Made by a program: the position numbers and the translations under genes. The notes under the pieces are model-generated. The model did not search any database. It saw only the letters and a program-made list of their open reading frames with translations, and was not told the origin of the DNA. Positions 1 through 9,457 of a stretch of 64,000 nt of DNA are shown here, in pieces. Each line of letters starts with the position of its first letter. Position 1 is the stretch's first letter. Where the stretch lies: assembly GCA_020912385.1 (NCBI GenBank), contig CP087216.1, positions 868,001 to 932,000 of the forward strand, read 5' to 3'. This DNA is from Neofusicoccum parvum. Lineage: Eukaryota > Ascomycota > Dothideomycetes > Botryosphaeriales > Botryosphaeriaceae.

Positions 1-2543
1 CCGTTGCCCGCAGCATCGCCAAGCGATTCTTTTTCGTCTTCAGCGTCTTTTTTTCAGCTCTTCAGCCAGGCTCCCCGCATGAAGGAACCAAAATCCACAT
101 CCCATACTTCCCCGCCGCCCGACGTCGCCGCCGTCGTCACCGTATATGCAAGCCCCAGCCAGGCCCCCGTCTCCCTCCGTCTACGCTATCTACCCGATGG
201 GGTATGCCGTGCCGCGTACAGCAGGGACCCGAACTCTTTTCATCCTTCACAAGCCAGGCCAGAGATATGACGACTCACTCACGAGTGGCTCAACCCATCC
301 TGGACTGACTCCGTGAAGATAGAAGGAAAATGAAAATTTTCAATGCCCTTCTTCTACCCATGTCCACATGGCGTTATCGTGGCGACGAAGGCAGAGAGCA
401 CCGACGTCAGGGAGGAGTCCCGGAGCGGGCTTTCCAGGAATAGCCACCCGATGCTCTCGACCTTTTGCACAGGCACGACTTGGCGTCTGGTACAGAGCCC
501 TCGTCGTTCAGAGCAACGTCAGAACCAAAATATATTACCCACGGACTCTCAATCTCAGCCTCCTATTATTGCCTTCCCTCTTTCACTGCCCACATCGGGG
601 AAGAAAAAAGAAAGAAAAAAGCAAAGCCACCGAACCCCAGGAAATCTTCTGGAACGCGGTGGCTCCCACGCCGTCGCGGACACTTCCTTCGTCTTCCCCC
701 TTCCCCTTCCCGCCCGGAAAGCGAAAGGAAACGGAAGAGAAATCACCCAACGTTCTGGCATGCCCGCCATGCCGCCATCTTCCCACGCCAGCACTGCCCT
801 TTCGGGCCTCGTGGTGCGGCGGCGGCGTGCGCGCGCGGCGGCCTGCGGAACCAAGTGACCGCAGCTAACGCCGCGACGGCCGACCCGGGCAGCCGCCCCT
901 TTCGCATTCATCTATCCGAGAACAGAGGGGGGGGGGGGGGGCGGCGGCGGTGGCGGCGGCGGCGGTCCCCAAACCACGGGACGCGTCCTGCCCAGCACTC
1001 CCTTCTCCCTCTTGGAGAGTGATTTCTGGACGGCGGGCTGGCGTCGTTGGGGGACGGCGTTTTTGGTTCGGGCGTCAACCCGACGACGCCACGCGCGGTG
1101 GTTAGTGTGGACGCTAGACGGCAGCGGACGCGACACGGCCAAGAGGAGCCGTCGCTTTTTTTTTTGCTCGAGCTGCGCTCCACATCCAGCCACGCCTATC
1201 CTGTTCCTGGGCTACGTCCTGTCTGCGAGGTGGGTTGCGCGTACCGCTGCTCCGGGACCGAACGATCGACGCCCCGTACATATTAAAAGCCTCCGGCACG
1301 GTGGGAAGGGCCCAAGCAAAAGAAAATAAAAAGGCATCCACGGCTCTGTGAGATTGGAGGGGCCGGCTTGGCGTCGGTGCTCGTTGGAGTTTTCGATCTC
1401 GCAACTTTTGCCCTTCGAATTGTTCTTACGGCGGAGGTGATGGTTGGAAGGCGCGGGAGAGAAGGAAAGGAGATGGGCGGGCGCGTGACGGCAATGGGCA
1501 TGGAAGCTCAGGGAGGCAGACGAAAGCCGGCAGATACGGGCGTTTGTCTTTTTAATCAAATGTGGCCAATAGCGGATGAGAGATTAAATTCTATGAGTCT
1601 ATTCTTGGCGTACGATTCAATTGAGGCAAAGCTTGTGTGTATGTGTGTACTGTACATGACATGATGTGATGTGATCCGATCTGCTCAGATGCCGCTGCAG
1701 GATTCCCACATCGGTGCTAGGTGGACCTCGGGCCATGGCAAACTGGTGAGCTGAGGAGTGAAAAGGTATCCCCACCGACGCTTGCGATGCACAGACGACT
1801 GCGCGGCGGGAGTCCGCGTCGTCGGTAGTCGTCATTGCCGTAGAGACGGCTGGCTGTGGGCAGTAGCCTGGGGGCCTGAGCGCGGCGCCGCCTTCACGAT
1901 GGTGCGAAAGCAAGTGGTGACTTGTCGTATGCAGCTCCGTAAATCCGGATCGTTGATTTGTGCAAGATATTTGGGGCCGAGTGTCGTCTCCTGGAACTTA
2001 ATGTTTTGCTTTTGCAATGGTCTATTTTCTTTGGCCGTTGAGTGGTGTTGCGCGTAACTTCAGGGTTCGGATGAGATGGCGCGCCTTCCGGGGACGCTGA
2101 TCAAAAAGGAATGGAAGATGGCGTCTTCAGTGGACTCGTCTGAGCCGTTCCCAACATCAGCCACAGACTGGATCTGCAGAGCTGTGTGGATACGGAATGG
2201 TGCAGAGTAAAGCAAACATCTAGACCAGGACCCCACACAGCGGTGGGCCGCAGCAGCGGCCAGGAGACAGCTCCGAGCATCAGAGCCAACACCGGGTGGG
2301 TCTCTCGTCGAACTCTCGTCGCTTCCTCTTGGCGTTTTTTTCGTGTCCTTGGAAGTTGATGTGACATTCGTCGGATGGCCGGATCGTTGGTCCGTCATGC
2401 CTATTCCTTGATTTCGACGAGATGGGCGGCCTGATGGTAGCTCGAGAGGTGCGCATCCTCGCCGTCGCGTTACTAGTGAGACTTGCCGATGCCCAAGCTC
2501 TTATTCAGTGAACTGTACATGTGAAGGCATGCCACAAGCCACT
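1..2543. other. gene-free stretch at the left edge
   Basis: I see no gene I can support here. Every open frame is short, overlaps others on both strands and has no recognisable motif. The first 1.3 kb is GC-rich and carries low-complexity runs: 15 consecutive G at 927-941 followed by GGC/GGT triplets to about 966, and ten T at 1156-1165. This resembles promoter or untranslated DNA. The right end lies just beyond the 3' end of the PPR gene. Confidence 0.6.
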
Positions 2544-5171
2544 TCAACGCATGTTGTTGCCCGTCCCTTGTCCAGCCCTCTTGATCGCGCCTAACATTCT
2601 CTTGCCATCTCTCCAGTTGCTGCCCTCTTCTTTTTCCCTCGTAATTGCTTCCCATATCTCTTCTTCGCTGTTCTGCCCGTTATTCGACCCCTCTTGATAA
2701 TCCTCAGGGACGAGATAATCCTGTTCTTCTTCCGCGTGCCTCCGCCTCGCTTCTTCAATCTCCCGCAAACCCTTGGATAGTTTGTCGCCCTCCTTCATCC
2801 TGCCAAGCACCCGCAGAGAGAAGGCGCCGAGCTGGACCTTTTGCAGCTGCATGTCTCGAATAGTAGCGAGAACGTTGTCCACGTCCTGCAGCCGGCCATA
2901 GCCTTTCACAAGAGAGTTCCAAGTCACCTCGTTTGGCTTCTGGTCGTAGGCACTCATGGTTTGCATCACACGTCTTGCAGCCTCGGGCTGGTTGTGCCTC
3001 ATGAAAGCATTGACCAGGATATCCCAGGTATGCTCAGATGTCAGTGGAACGGAATGGACGCGCTGGTCGGTCATTTGGCGCAAAATCTCTGGCATCAGGC
3101 GAAGAGTGCTTGCGTTCTGGCCCATCGCGAGTAGGAAAGCATTGTAGTAGTGATTCAGACCCCTTAATTCTGAAAGGGCAGGATCCCCCGAGTGCTCGAT
3201 CTGATGACGGAAGATTCGATAGAGGCGAACCACTTCCTCCGGGCTGTTTTTCGAAATGAGCTCCAAGTAGGCAGACAGAATGATTCCAATAGGGGGAGAT
3301 GATGGTGTTATGCCCATTCGATTCGTCGCTTCGGAATTACCGAAGAACTGGGCCGGCACGCCCAGTTTGACCAACGGAGAAGGGTCGAAGTATTCGTGGT
3401 ACGTTTGGGCCAAATCTGCGAAAGTGCGGTTGGTGGGATTCGGTTCAAAATGGTTAAGATAGATGCAGTGGATGATGTCTGTAGCCACGATATGCGGCCT
3501 CTCGAGTTTTGGCAATGCCTGGCCTGCTTCTTTGATAAGCTCTTGGAGGGCTTCTAGGTTCTGGCCATCCTTCAGGCCTTTTAGCAGGACGGAGTACGTG
3601 TAATCATTTGGTTCGATGTCTTTTGCTCGTAGAAGCTGGAAGACGTTCAATGCCGTTCGCGTATCGCCGTGATCAACAGCGTTATGCATGACAATTGTGT
3701 ACAAGTAAATGTTAAGTGGAACACCCATTTCAACAAACTTGGACAAGATCTCGGAGCTGGCATGGTAGTTCTCCGCATTTGTGGCAGATTGTCGGAGTAC
3801 TTGTGCACAAGTTGCTAAGAAAGCCCAATGCGTCGGGGGTGCGCCGAGCTCGATAGGTCTCCGCAATGCTTCGAGAGCCCCCTCATAGTCCCCATGCCCC
3901 CCAAGAAAGTAGGCCAGGTGGTAGTAAGTATGCCAGGAAGGCCTGAAGCCATATCCACGTAGTGTTTCCAAGAGCTCTTTGCCCTCGGCCAGGGTGCTGT
4001 GTACCAGAGTCAGGTGAAAAAACTTCTGAGATAGTGCACGGGCGAGGTGGGGGTTCTGGTCCAGAAGAGAGGTAAGGGCAGGAAGGAACCCAGTAGGCAA
4101 CGACTCTTGGCCCACTGGAGTGTGTTGCAGATGAATACTCATGAAATGCTCCAATATATCCGCAACAACATAGAGGGGTGCTTTACGCCCCCGGCCTATT
4201 GCGACCAGGGTCGGCAAAACTGCGTTCGGATCATGGTGGAGCAGCCACAGCATGATCTCGCACCAGATGTTTCTCTTCCCTTCAACTGAATAGTGATCGC
4301 GCATGTCCGCTCTCCAGGTTTCCCGAATAGACTCAGCGTCCCGGCCGCGTCGAAAGAGTTGCTTCACTGCTTGCTCGGTAGAAGCGTTGATCTCAAGCCG
4401 AGACGACCGCAGCGCAAGCGGTAGTCTGATGTCGTAGAGGGCATTGAGTTGCGCAAACTTCTTGATCCACCATATATCCTGTTGTGGAAAGCCGTCCAGT
4501 GCGGGAAACGTGTCGGCCCTCTCGAGCAGTTGTTTGATGTCCTCAGCTGGGTGATCTTGAGAGCTTAACAAGAATGAAAACCGGCGTAAAGCCCTGAATT
4601 CCGGATTCATCAGATGCATGAGTTCTTCCACACTCAGCGAAGGCCCTGGGTCATCCCGTCCCTCTAGAATCGCCTTCTCCTCGTCTTCCTCTACCAGATA
4701 GTCGTCGTCGGCGGTCGAGTATGAGCGACGAGCCTGGCGGTTGAAGAAAGCCCATATCTCGGAGTACTGCGGCCGCAGGCGGGAACGAGGGAGGTCTTGA
4801 GAAGTAACGAAGGTTGGTAGAGACCTTTCCAGGGTGCGTCTTGGGAAACCGTGGTGTCTGGTGCGGTCATTGTCGAGAAAGCACGCCTGCGGACGCGAGC
4901 GCTGCGACGCTGACCGGTTGGCCGCCCGGATCTCCAGCCCTGCTTGGCCCCATGCTCTTGAAGTCCCAGTGTGACTCTCCCCTACGCGTATTGGCCTCGA
5001 GCGCCCAGTGTGGTGTCCTCGCTCGTTCGCAGCGACGTCGGAGGTCATGCATCTCCGCATGTGGCTCGTCGCGGTGGGTTGTTCGAAAGCGCGCGGGGCA
5101 AGGAAGGGCAGCACAGGCGGAAAGTTGCCTCTGAAGCTCCCCGCATGGTGGGCAATCGGTCTGCTGGGCAT
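2544..5171 (-). CDS. mitochondrial pentatricopeptide-repeat (PPR) protein
   Basis: Intronless gene of 875 codons if started at the ATG at 5171. The frame is open upstream to 5393, and a second candidate ATG lies at 5060. PPR proteins bind organellar RNA and steer its processing or translation. The C-terminal half shows helical-hairpin repeats of PPR type, for example PNDYTYSVLLKGLKDG and PNEVTWNSLVKGYGRLQDV. The first 150 residues are rich in Arg, Ser and Ala and poor in acidic residues, as expected of a mitochondrial presequence, and an acidic stretch (VEEDEEK) follows. The overall layout recalls large fungal PPR proteins such as the Cya5 group, but I cannot name the orthologue. It is divergent from the Cwf18 gene across about 350 bp, so the two may share a promoter. 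Confidence 0.8.
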   Translation of the reverse strand: MPSRPIAHHAGSFRGNFPPVLPFLAPRAFEQPTATSHMRRCMTSDVAANERGHHTGRSRPIRVGESHTGTSRAWGQAGLEIRAANRSASQRSRPQACFLDNDRTRHHGFPRRTLERSLPTFVTSQDLPRSRLRPQYSEIWAFFNRQARRSYSTADDDYLVEEDEEKAILEGRDDPGPSLSVEELMHLMNPEFRALRRFSFLLSSQDHPAEDIKQLLERADTFPALDGFPQQDIWWIKKFAQLNALYDIRLPLALRSSRLEINASTEQAVKQLFRRGRDAESIRETWRADMRDHYSVEGKRNIWCEIMLWLLHHDPNAVLPTLVAIGRGRKAPLYVVADILEHFMSIHLQHTPVGQESLPTGFLPALTSLLDQNPHLARALSQKFFHLTLVHSTLAEGKELLETLRGYGFRPSWHTYYHLAYFLGGHGDYEGALEALRRPIELGAPPTHWAFLATCAQVLRQSATNAENYHASSEILSKFVEMGVPLNIYLYTIVMHNAVDHGDTRTALNVFQLLRAKDIEPNDYTYSVLLKGLKDGQNLEALQELIKEAGQALPKLERPHIVATDIIHCIYLNHFEPNPTNRTFADLAQTYHEYFDPSPLVKLGVPAQFFGNSEATNRMGITPSSPPIGIILSAYLELISKNSPEEVVRLYRIFRHQIEHSGDPALSELRGLNHYYNAFLLAMGQNASTLRLMPEILRQMTDQRVHSVPLTSEHTWDILVNAFMRHNQPEAARRVMQTMSAYDQKPNEVTWNSLVKGYGRLQDVDNVLATIRDMQLQKVQLGAFSLRVLGRMKEGDKLSKGLREIEEARRRHAEEEQDYLVPEDYQEGSNNGQNSEEEIWEAITREKEEGSNWRDGKRMLGAIKRAGQGTGNNMR

Positions 5172-5519
5172 GGGGTGCGTGTTACCTGCCCATCGTCGAA
5201 GACTTGCGGAGGGAAGAAGCTCGAGCGAAGCGCGCGGCGGCGGTCCGAAATTTTGGAGCTTCCTCCTCCGCCGCCCGCATCGACTTCCAGGACCACTGCC
5301 ACTGCCCGTCAACACCCACGCACCCTCCACCGCCCACGCGAGTCTTGACAAGCCTGCATCGCGCGTGCAAGAGCCTAAGTCCCCGAATTCCAAGAGAAAC
5401 CCATCCAGTTGCGCGCAGCCGCCCGCCGCCCAGCGACCTCGACGCGCCCATCCTCCAGCCCGCCCGAAAAGCTCTCAGCAACGGCCGCCGCCGCAGCCTC
5501 GAACCCCACCATCGCGAAC
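5172..5519. promoter_or_regulatory. divergent promoter region, PPR gene / cwf18
   Basis: This 348-bp GC-rich spacer separates the start codons of two divergently transcribed genes and must hold both promoters and 5' leaders. I see no clear TATA box. Part of it could be coding if the PPR gene starts upstream of 5171. Confidence 0.5.
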
Positions 5520-6158
5520 ATGTCTTCCCACGCCTCCCTCAGCTCTGCCGCCGACGAGCGCAAAGCGCGCCTCGCGAAGCTCAAGTCGCTCAAGCGCAAA
5601 GCGCCCGACGAGCCCTCCGAGAACGACGAGCGCGACGGCGCCGCGCATGCCGAGGAGCAGCAGCGCTCCAGCACGCCCGACGTCTCCAAGCTCTACCTCT
5701 CCGGCCGCAACTTCGATGCCGAGACAAAGGGCCCCAAGCTCGGCTTCGAGGCCAACCCCTCCGAGAACCAGGTGACGCTGGAGACCAAGGCGGCCGAGCT
5801 GGCCGCGCGCACCAAGGCTGAAGCTGCCGCCGACGAGGGCGACAAGCCGCTGGACTTGTTCAAGCTGCAGCCGAAGAAGCCGAATTGGGACCTGAAGCGC
5901 GATCTGGACCGCAAGTTGGAGGTGCTGAATGTGCGGACCGAGAACGCGATTGCGCGGCTGGTGAGGGAGAGGATTGAGAATGCGCAGAAGGAGGCGAGGA
6001 AGAGGGCTGGTGCGGGTGCAGGCGAAGTGGAGGCGGCGGATAGGGAGGGCGAGGCGGTGGGCATGGAGGGCGCGATGCTGGCCGAGGCGATGCGGGAGAG
6101 AGAAAGGGAAGATGAAGCGGATAGGGAAAGGGAGAAAGGGGATGAAGAGTTGGTGTGA
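5520..6158 (+). CDS. cwf18: pre-mRNA-splicing factor Cwf18 (CCDC12 homologue)
   Basis: Single-exon gene of 212 residues. Cwf18/CCDC12 is a small Prp19/NTC-associated component of the spliceosome. The diagnostic core is LQPKKPNWDLKRDLDRKLEV followed by RTENAIARLVRERI (residues about 120-160), which matches the family motif P-x-WDLKRD...LE.L..RT..AI..L.RERL. Upstream comes an Arg/Lys/Glu-rich helix (RKARLAKLKSLKRK). The C-terminus is a long charged coil rich in Arg and Glu, which makes this protein longer than the yeast and human forms (about 140-170 residues). The start was chosen at the MSSHASLSS methionine because the upstream in-frame sequence is low-complexity Pro/Ala and Cwf18 proteins begin close to this helix. 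Confidence 0.93.
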   Translation: MSSHASLSSAADERKARLAKLKSLKRKAPDEPSENDERDGAAHAEEQQRSSTPDVSKLYLSGRNFDAETKGPKLGFEANPSENQVTLETKAAELAARTKAEAAADEGDKPLDLFKLQPKKPNWDLKRDLDRKLEVLNVRTENAIARLVRERIENAQKEARKRAGAGAGEVEAADREGEAVGMEGAMLAEAMREREREDEADREREKGDEELV

Positions 6159-7657
6159 GATGAGCATGGAGAACGGAGATTGAGCTTTCCATGGCGTTGT
6201 GGCGCAAAATTGTGGTTCTGGTGACCCGCTCTCGGAGGGCATCAAGCATCAAAAGGGAACGGAGTTTGGGTTCTTTGAACGGTTGAGCCGAGTCCACAGT
6301 GGTACTCGATCCACGCTGAACACCTGTCCACACCGGACAGTCCTTGTGGGTTTACGCATACAAAGCAGCATTGGCATCAAGGGTGGAGAGAAAGCGACCG
6401 TGGCAAATTCGCAGCTCTGGTAGGCTGGGGAATTCCGTGGGTGATTCTGAGGCTCGATCCTCAGCATGTATGGGCATTTCCAAGGGCGCAAGATTAGCAG
6501 CAGCAGCAGCCTTCAGCGCTTGTCGTCGTCAGCGGTGTCATGCGATGGGAGTGCAGGAAACGGGGCCACTCTACGGCGAGCAAACATACCAAGACAAGAT
6601 TCTAATTCAATCTACCGGACGCTTGTTCCGAGCCAAGTATCGATTTATCGTCCTATTCAACGCAGCTCTTTGTGGAGATAGGGCTCGAGGGACGTCAAAG
6701 AAAGAGCCCTCACCAATCCTGTTCTATCAAATTTGACCAAATCTTGTAAAAGGATTACTGCGCCAGCAATTGGACTTAGTATTAACTTGATAACTTTGAC
6801 CTTTTGTTCTCAATGCCCTCTTTTGCTTTCTTTATCCCTTTCCTATTTTATTGTCGTTATTCACTCTTATCTTAAATTCGTAATATCAGGCTCTACCATT
6901 TCTAGTAAACCTTAGAACCGGACCCTTCTCGCCTTCTGATCAGTGCTGACACTGATCCAACAGAACCCACGGGGATCCCATTCTGGTGCTCGTGCGCTTA
7001 CCAACATCTTCCCAGGAAGCGTTCAACTTAGCCATCGTATAGTAGATATCTCAAAATGAATGTCCCAAATTCGTACGACGAAATGCTCACTGCTCATCTA
7101 GTTTACAAAAATGCACGACTTAATCACATCTGAAAATGATCAGTGTTGTGTTGACAGTAGGTGAGTCCAGACGAGTGACTCCACCTAGCTCTTGATAGCT
7201 AGTATAGCGACTGTTTGCTGTAGGTAGTAATACCAAGATCACATAGGGCGAGAATTCCATCTCTGATTTCGATGAAGTTGATGGTTTTACTGCGCCCTTG
7301 GATGTTATATAAATCCAATTGTACATGTCACCTGCAAATGTCGAATGCTTTTTTGGTCCTTTTGAATCGTAGTATGCAAAGGGTACGGGTATCTAGGAGA
7401 GTAATAACAGGAAGAAAACCAACCCTCTCAGAATCCTTTTCAGAGGAACCCTAACCACCAGTATTCCTGATCTAGTTCCAGCAGCCATAAAGACCATCGA
7501 TGCCCTCCGCTTGGTCGCATGCTTCTACACAAGAGAAAAATCTGCGACTACCCATCATGGCTGCCTGTGGTATCATGCCTGGGAGTTTTGCTTTTTGTTG
7601 ACTGAGCATCCGAAAGCCATATCCTTTAAACTTTTGCCATTGAGTGCTGCCTGCGAC
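6159..7657. other. convergent intergenic region
   Basis: About 1.5 kb between the 3' ends of cwf18 (+) and the zinc-knuckle gene (-). The middle part (about 6730-7450) is clearly more AT-rich than the flanks, with T-rich runs, but shows no terminal repeats, no transposase motif and no supported ORF. It presumably holds both 3' UTRs. Confidence 0.5.
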
Positions 7658-8664
7658 TCATCTTCCTCCCATGTTCATCGCTTGAGTCAGAGCCAACCGC
7701 TTGCTGTATGGACTCAAACTTCTCTCCCTGAAAGTCGGTGGTGGTGGGCCTGCAGCGTCCGGTGGCGGTCTGTGAGGCCTGTCTGGAGGCATGTTCGATC
7801 CTCTCGTTGGAGGAGCAGCGCGCCTCCGCGGGCTACGTGAGCGAGGTCGTCGGACTGGACTCAAACGAGGGACCTTTGCGCGCTGGCTGTATGGAGATAT
7901 AGACCGTTCGAACTCACGGCTGCGGCTTCTACGGCCGCTCCTGCTTCTTGACACGCCATTCTGGTTGGATACGAATGACCTGCTTCGAGGACGGCCGCGT
8001 TCTCCTGGGCTAAACGAGCTTCGCCTCCGCCGAGTGTTCCTTTCCTTCGCCCGCGGCTTTTCTTCTCTGGGCGAGTCGTAGGAGCCCGCGGAAGAGCTCA
8101 CAGAGCGGCGCCTCCGTTTGCGGTCGTCACCAGCGGGAGAGCGCCTGGTGCGCTTCGAGCCGCCATGTCGGGGCGGGGAAGGGGAGCGCGTCGGAGAGCG
8201 GTTTGTTGATATGGTTGAGACGGATGAGGACGAGTAGGAAGAGATTGAGCGGGAGCGTTTCCGCGGGCGGGCAGTCAGGTCATCGTCATCGCGGCTGTGC
8301 TTGCGGCCCCTCTCTTCGGCCCTCTTTGCTAGTGTCTCGTCGGCGACGCCCTTCCTGGGCGAGTGTCAGCGCGGGCCGATGGCGGAGGGAACGACTCGAC
8401 ATACTTGCGGAGGAGGTCGTTGGGGACGTCGCTCGTCAGCTGCGGCTTGAGCCTCGGGTTGAGAAGCTGCTGGGTGCGGCTGGGCCGGCTCACGTACGGG
8501 CGCTCCTGGGCGGCGGCCTTGCATTCGTAGCTGTAGTGGCGTGGGAGGCGTCAGTCGGGGCGGCGAGGGGCAGGCCCGGGGCACGTATCTTTTTTCAGGC
8601 ACTTCTGGCAGGTGGTGGCGGGCGTGGCCTTGGAGCGGCCGGCGTAGGCTGGGCCGCGGAACAT
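7658..8664 (-). CDS. zinc-knuckle, Arg/Ser-rich protein (ZCCHC10/SREK1IP1-like)
   Basis: Three exons on the minus strand: 8664-8585, 8530-8405 and 8354-7658, giving 300 residues. The N-terminus MFRGPAYAGRSKATP leads to a zinc-knuckle start CQKCLKK, then after intron 1 YECKAAAQERPYVSRPSRTQ and QLLNPRLKPQLTSDVPNDLL. That order is typical of the ZCCHC10-like family, thought to act in pre-mRNA processing. The remainder is a long RS/RR-rich domain, as in SR-type splicing proteins, ending with a conserved-looking RSLSPYSKRLALTQAMN. Both introns are short (54 and 50 nt) with good branch sites. Oddity: the canonical acceptor of intron 1 removes an in-frame His-Tyr-Ser that would complete a CCHC knuckle (see finding). 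The gene is divergent from the R3H gene. Confidence 0.85.
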
Positions 8665-9457
8665 GGCTGGCGCAGTTGCAGCGGGGAGCTGTCGCGGTGC
8701 TGGGCGGGCGGGCGAGGAGAGGGCGGTGCGGCTCTGGGCCAAGGGAGCGCGCGGTGGCATGCGGCGCGCTCGCAGGCTGGATGACGACGGCGGGCGCGCA
8801 GGCAGCGTCCAATAATGCGCGCTGCGGTCGCGGCTAGCTGGGCGGGCAGCGGCGCAACGGGCGACCAGCGACGGCCTCGCTCTGGGGCGCTGGCGGGAAA
8901 ACGTGGGCCCGCTCCACCCGCTTGCTCGGCGGCAGCCAGCCGACGAAGACGAAGAGCCCTCACCACGCCTGCTTGGCCAAGTCCTGTCTCCCTCCGCAGC
9001 TCTCCAGCAAGCAGGCTGTCGACGCTCGCCCGGCGCATTCTGCCCGCCCCCCGCCCCTGCGCGTCTGCCGCGTTGCTCGTGCCAAAGCATCCCATCCCGG
9101 GCTCCCGCGCCGGCGCTCCTGACTCCTCGAGCCTCGCCGACGAGAGGACCCACCCGCCGCAGCGTGCGCCCACTTCAACCGCCCTGTCGCACCGCGATGA
9201 AATCACCGCCAACCTTCTGATCCGACCGCCAAATGCACCATGTCCAGCCTTATGGTCCTGGCTTTCACGACTTTCCTTGAGCAATCCGGTTCCTGAGATC
9301 ACTTGGCTTTCGACATTTCCATTTCCCTTAGCTAGCGACAGCCGCCTGAAGCGCACCACCCACGCCCGCCCCGGATTGCGACCACGGTCCCTCTGCATTA
9401 TCCTGCCATCATATCCCCGCATAGCCCGCACAGCTCGCCCCACGCAGCCTGGAGAGG
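8665..9457. promoter_or_regulatory. divergent promoter, zinc-knuckle gene / R3H gene
   Basis: A very GC-rich 793-bp spacer between two outward-facing start codons. Long overlapping open frames on both strands reflect base composition. No TATA box is evident. CT-rich stretches before 9458 fit the leader of the R3H gene. Confidence 0.5.
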
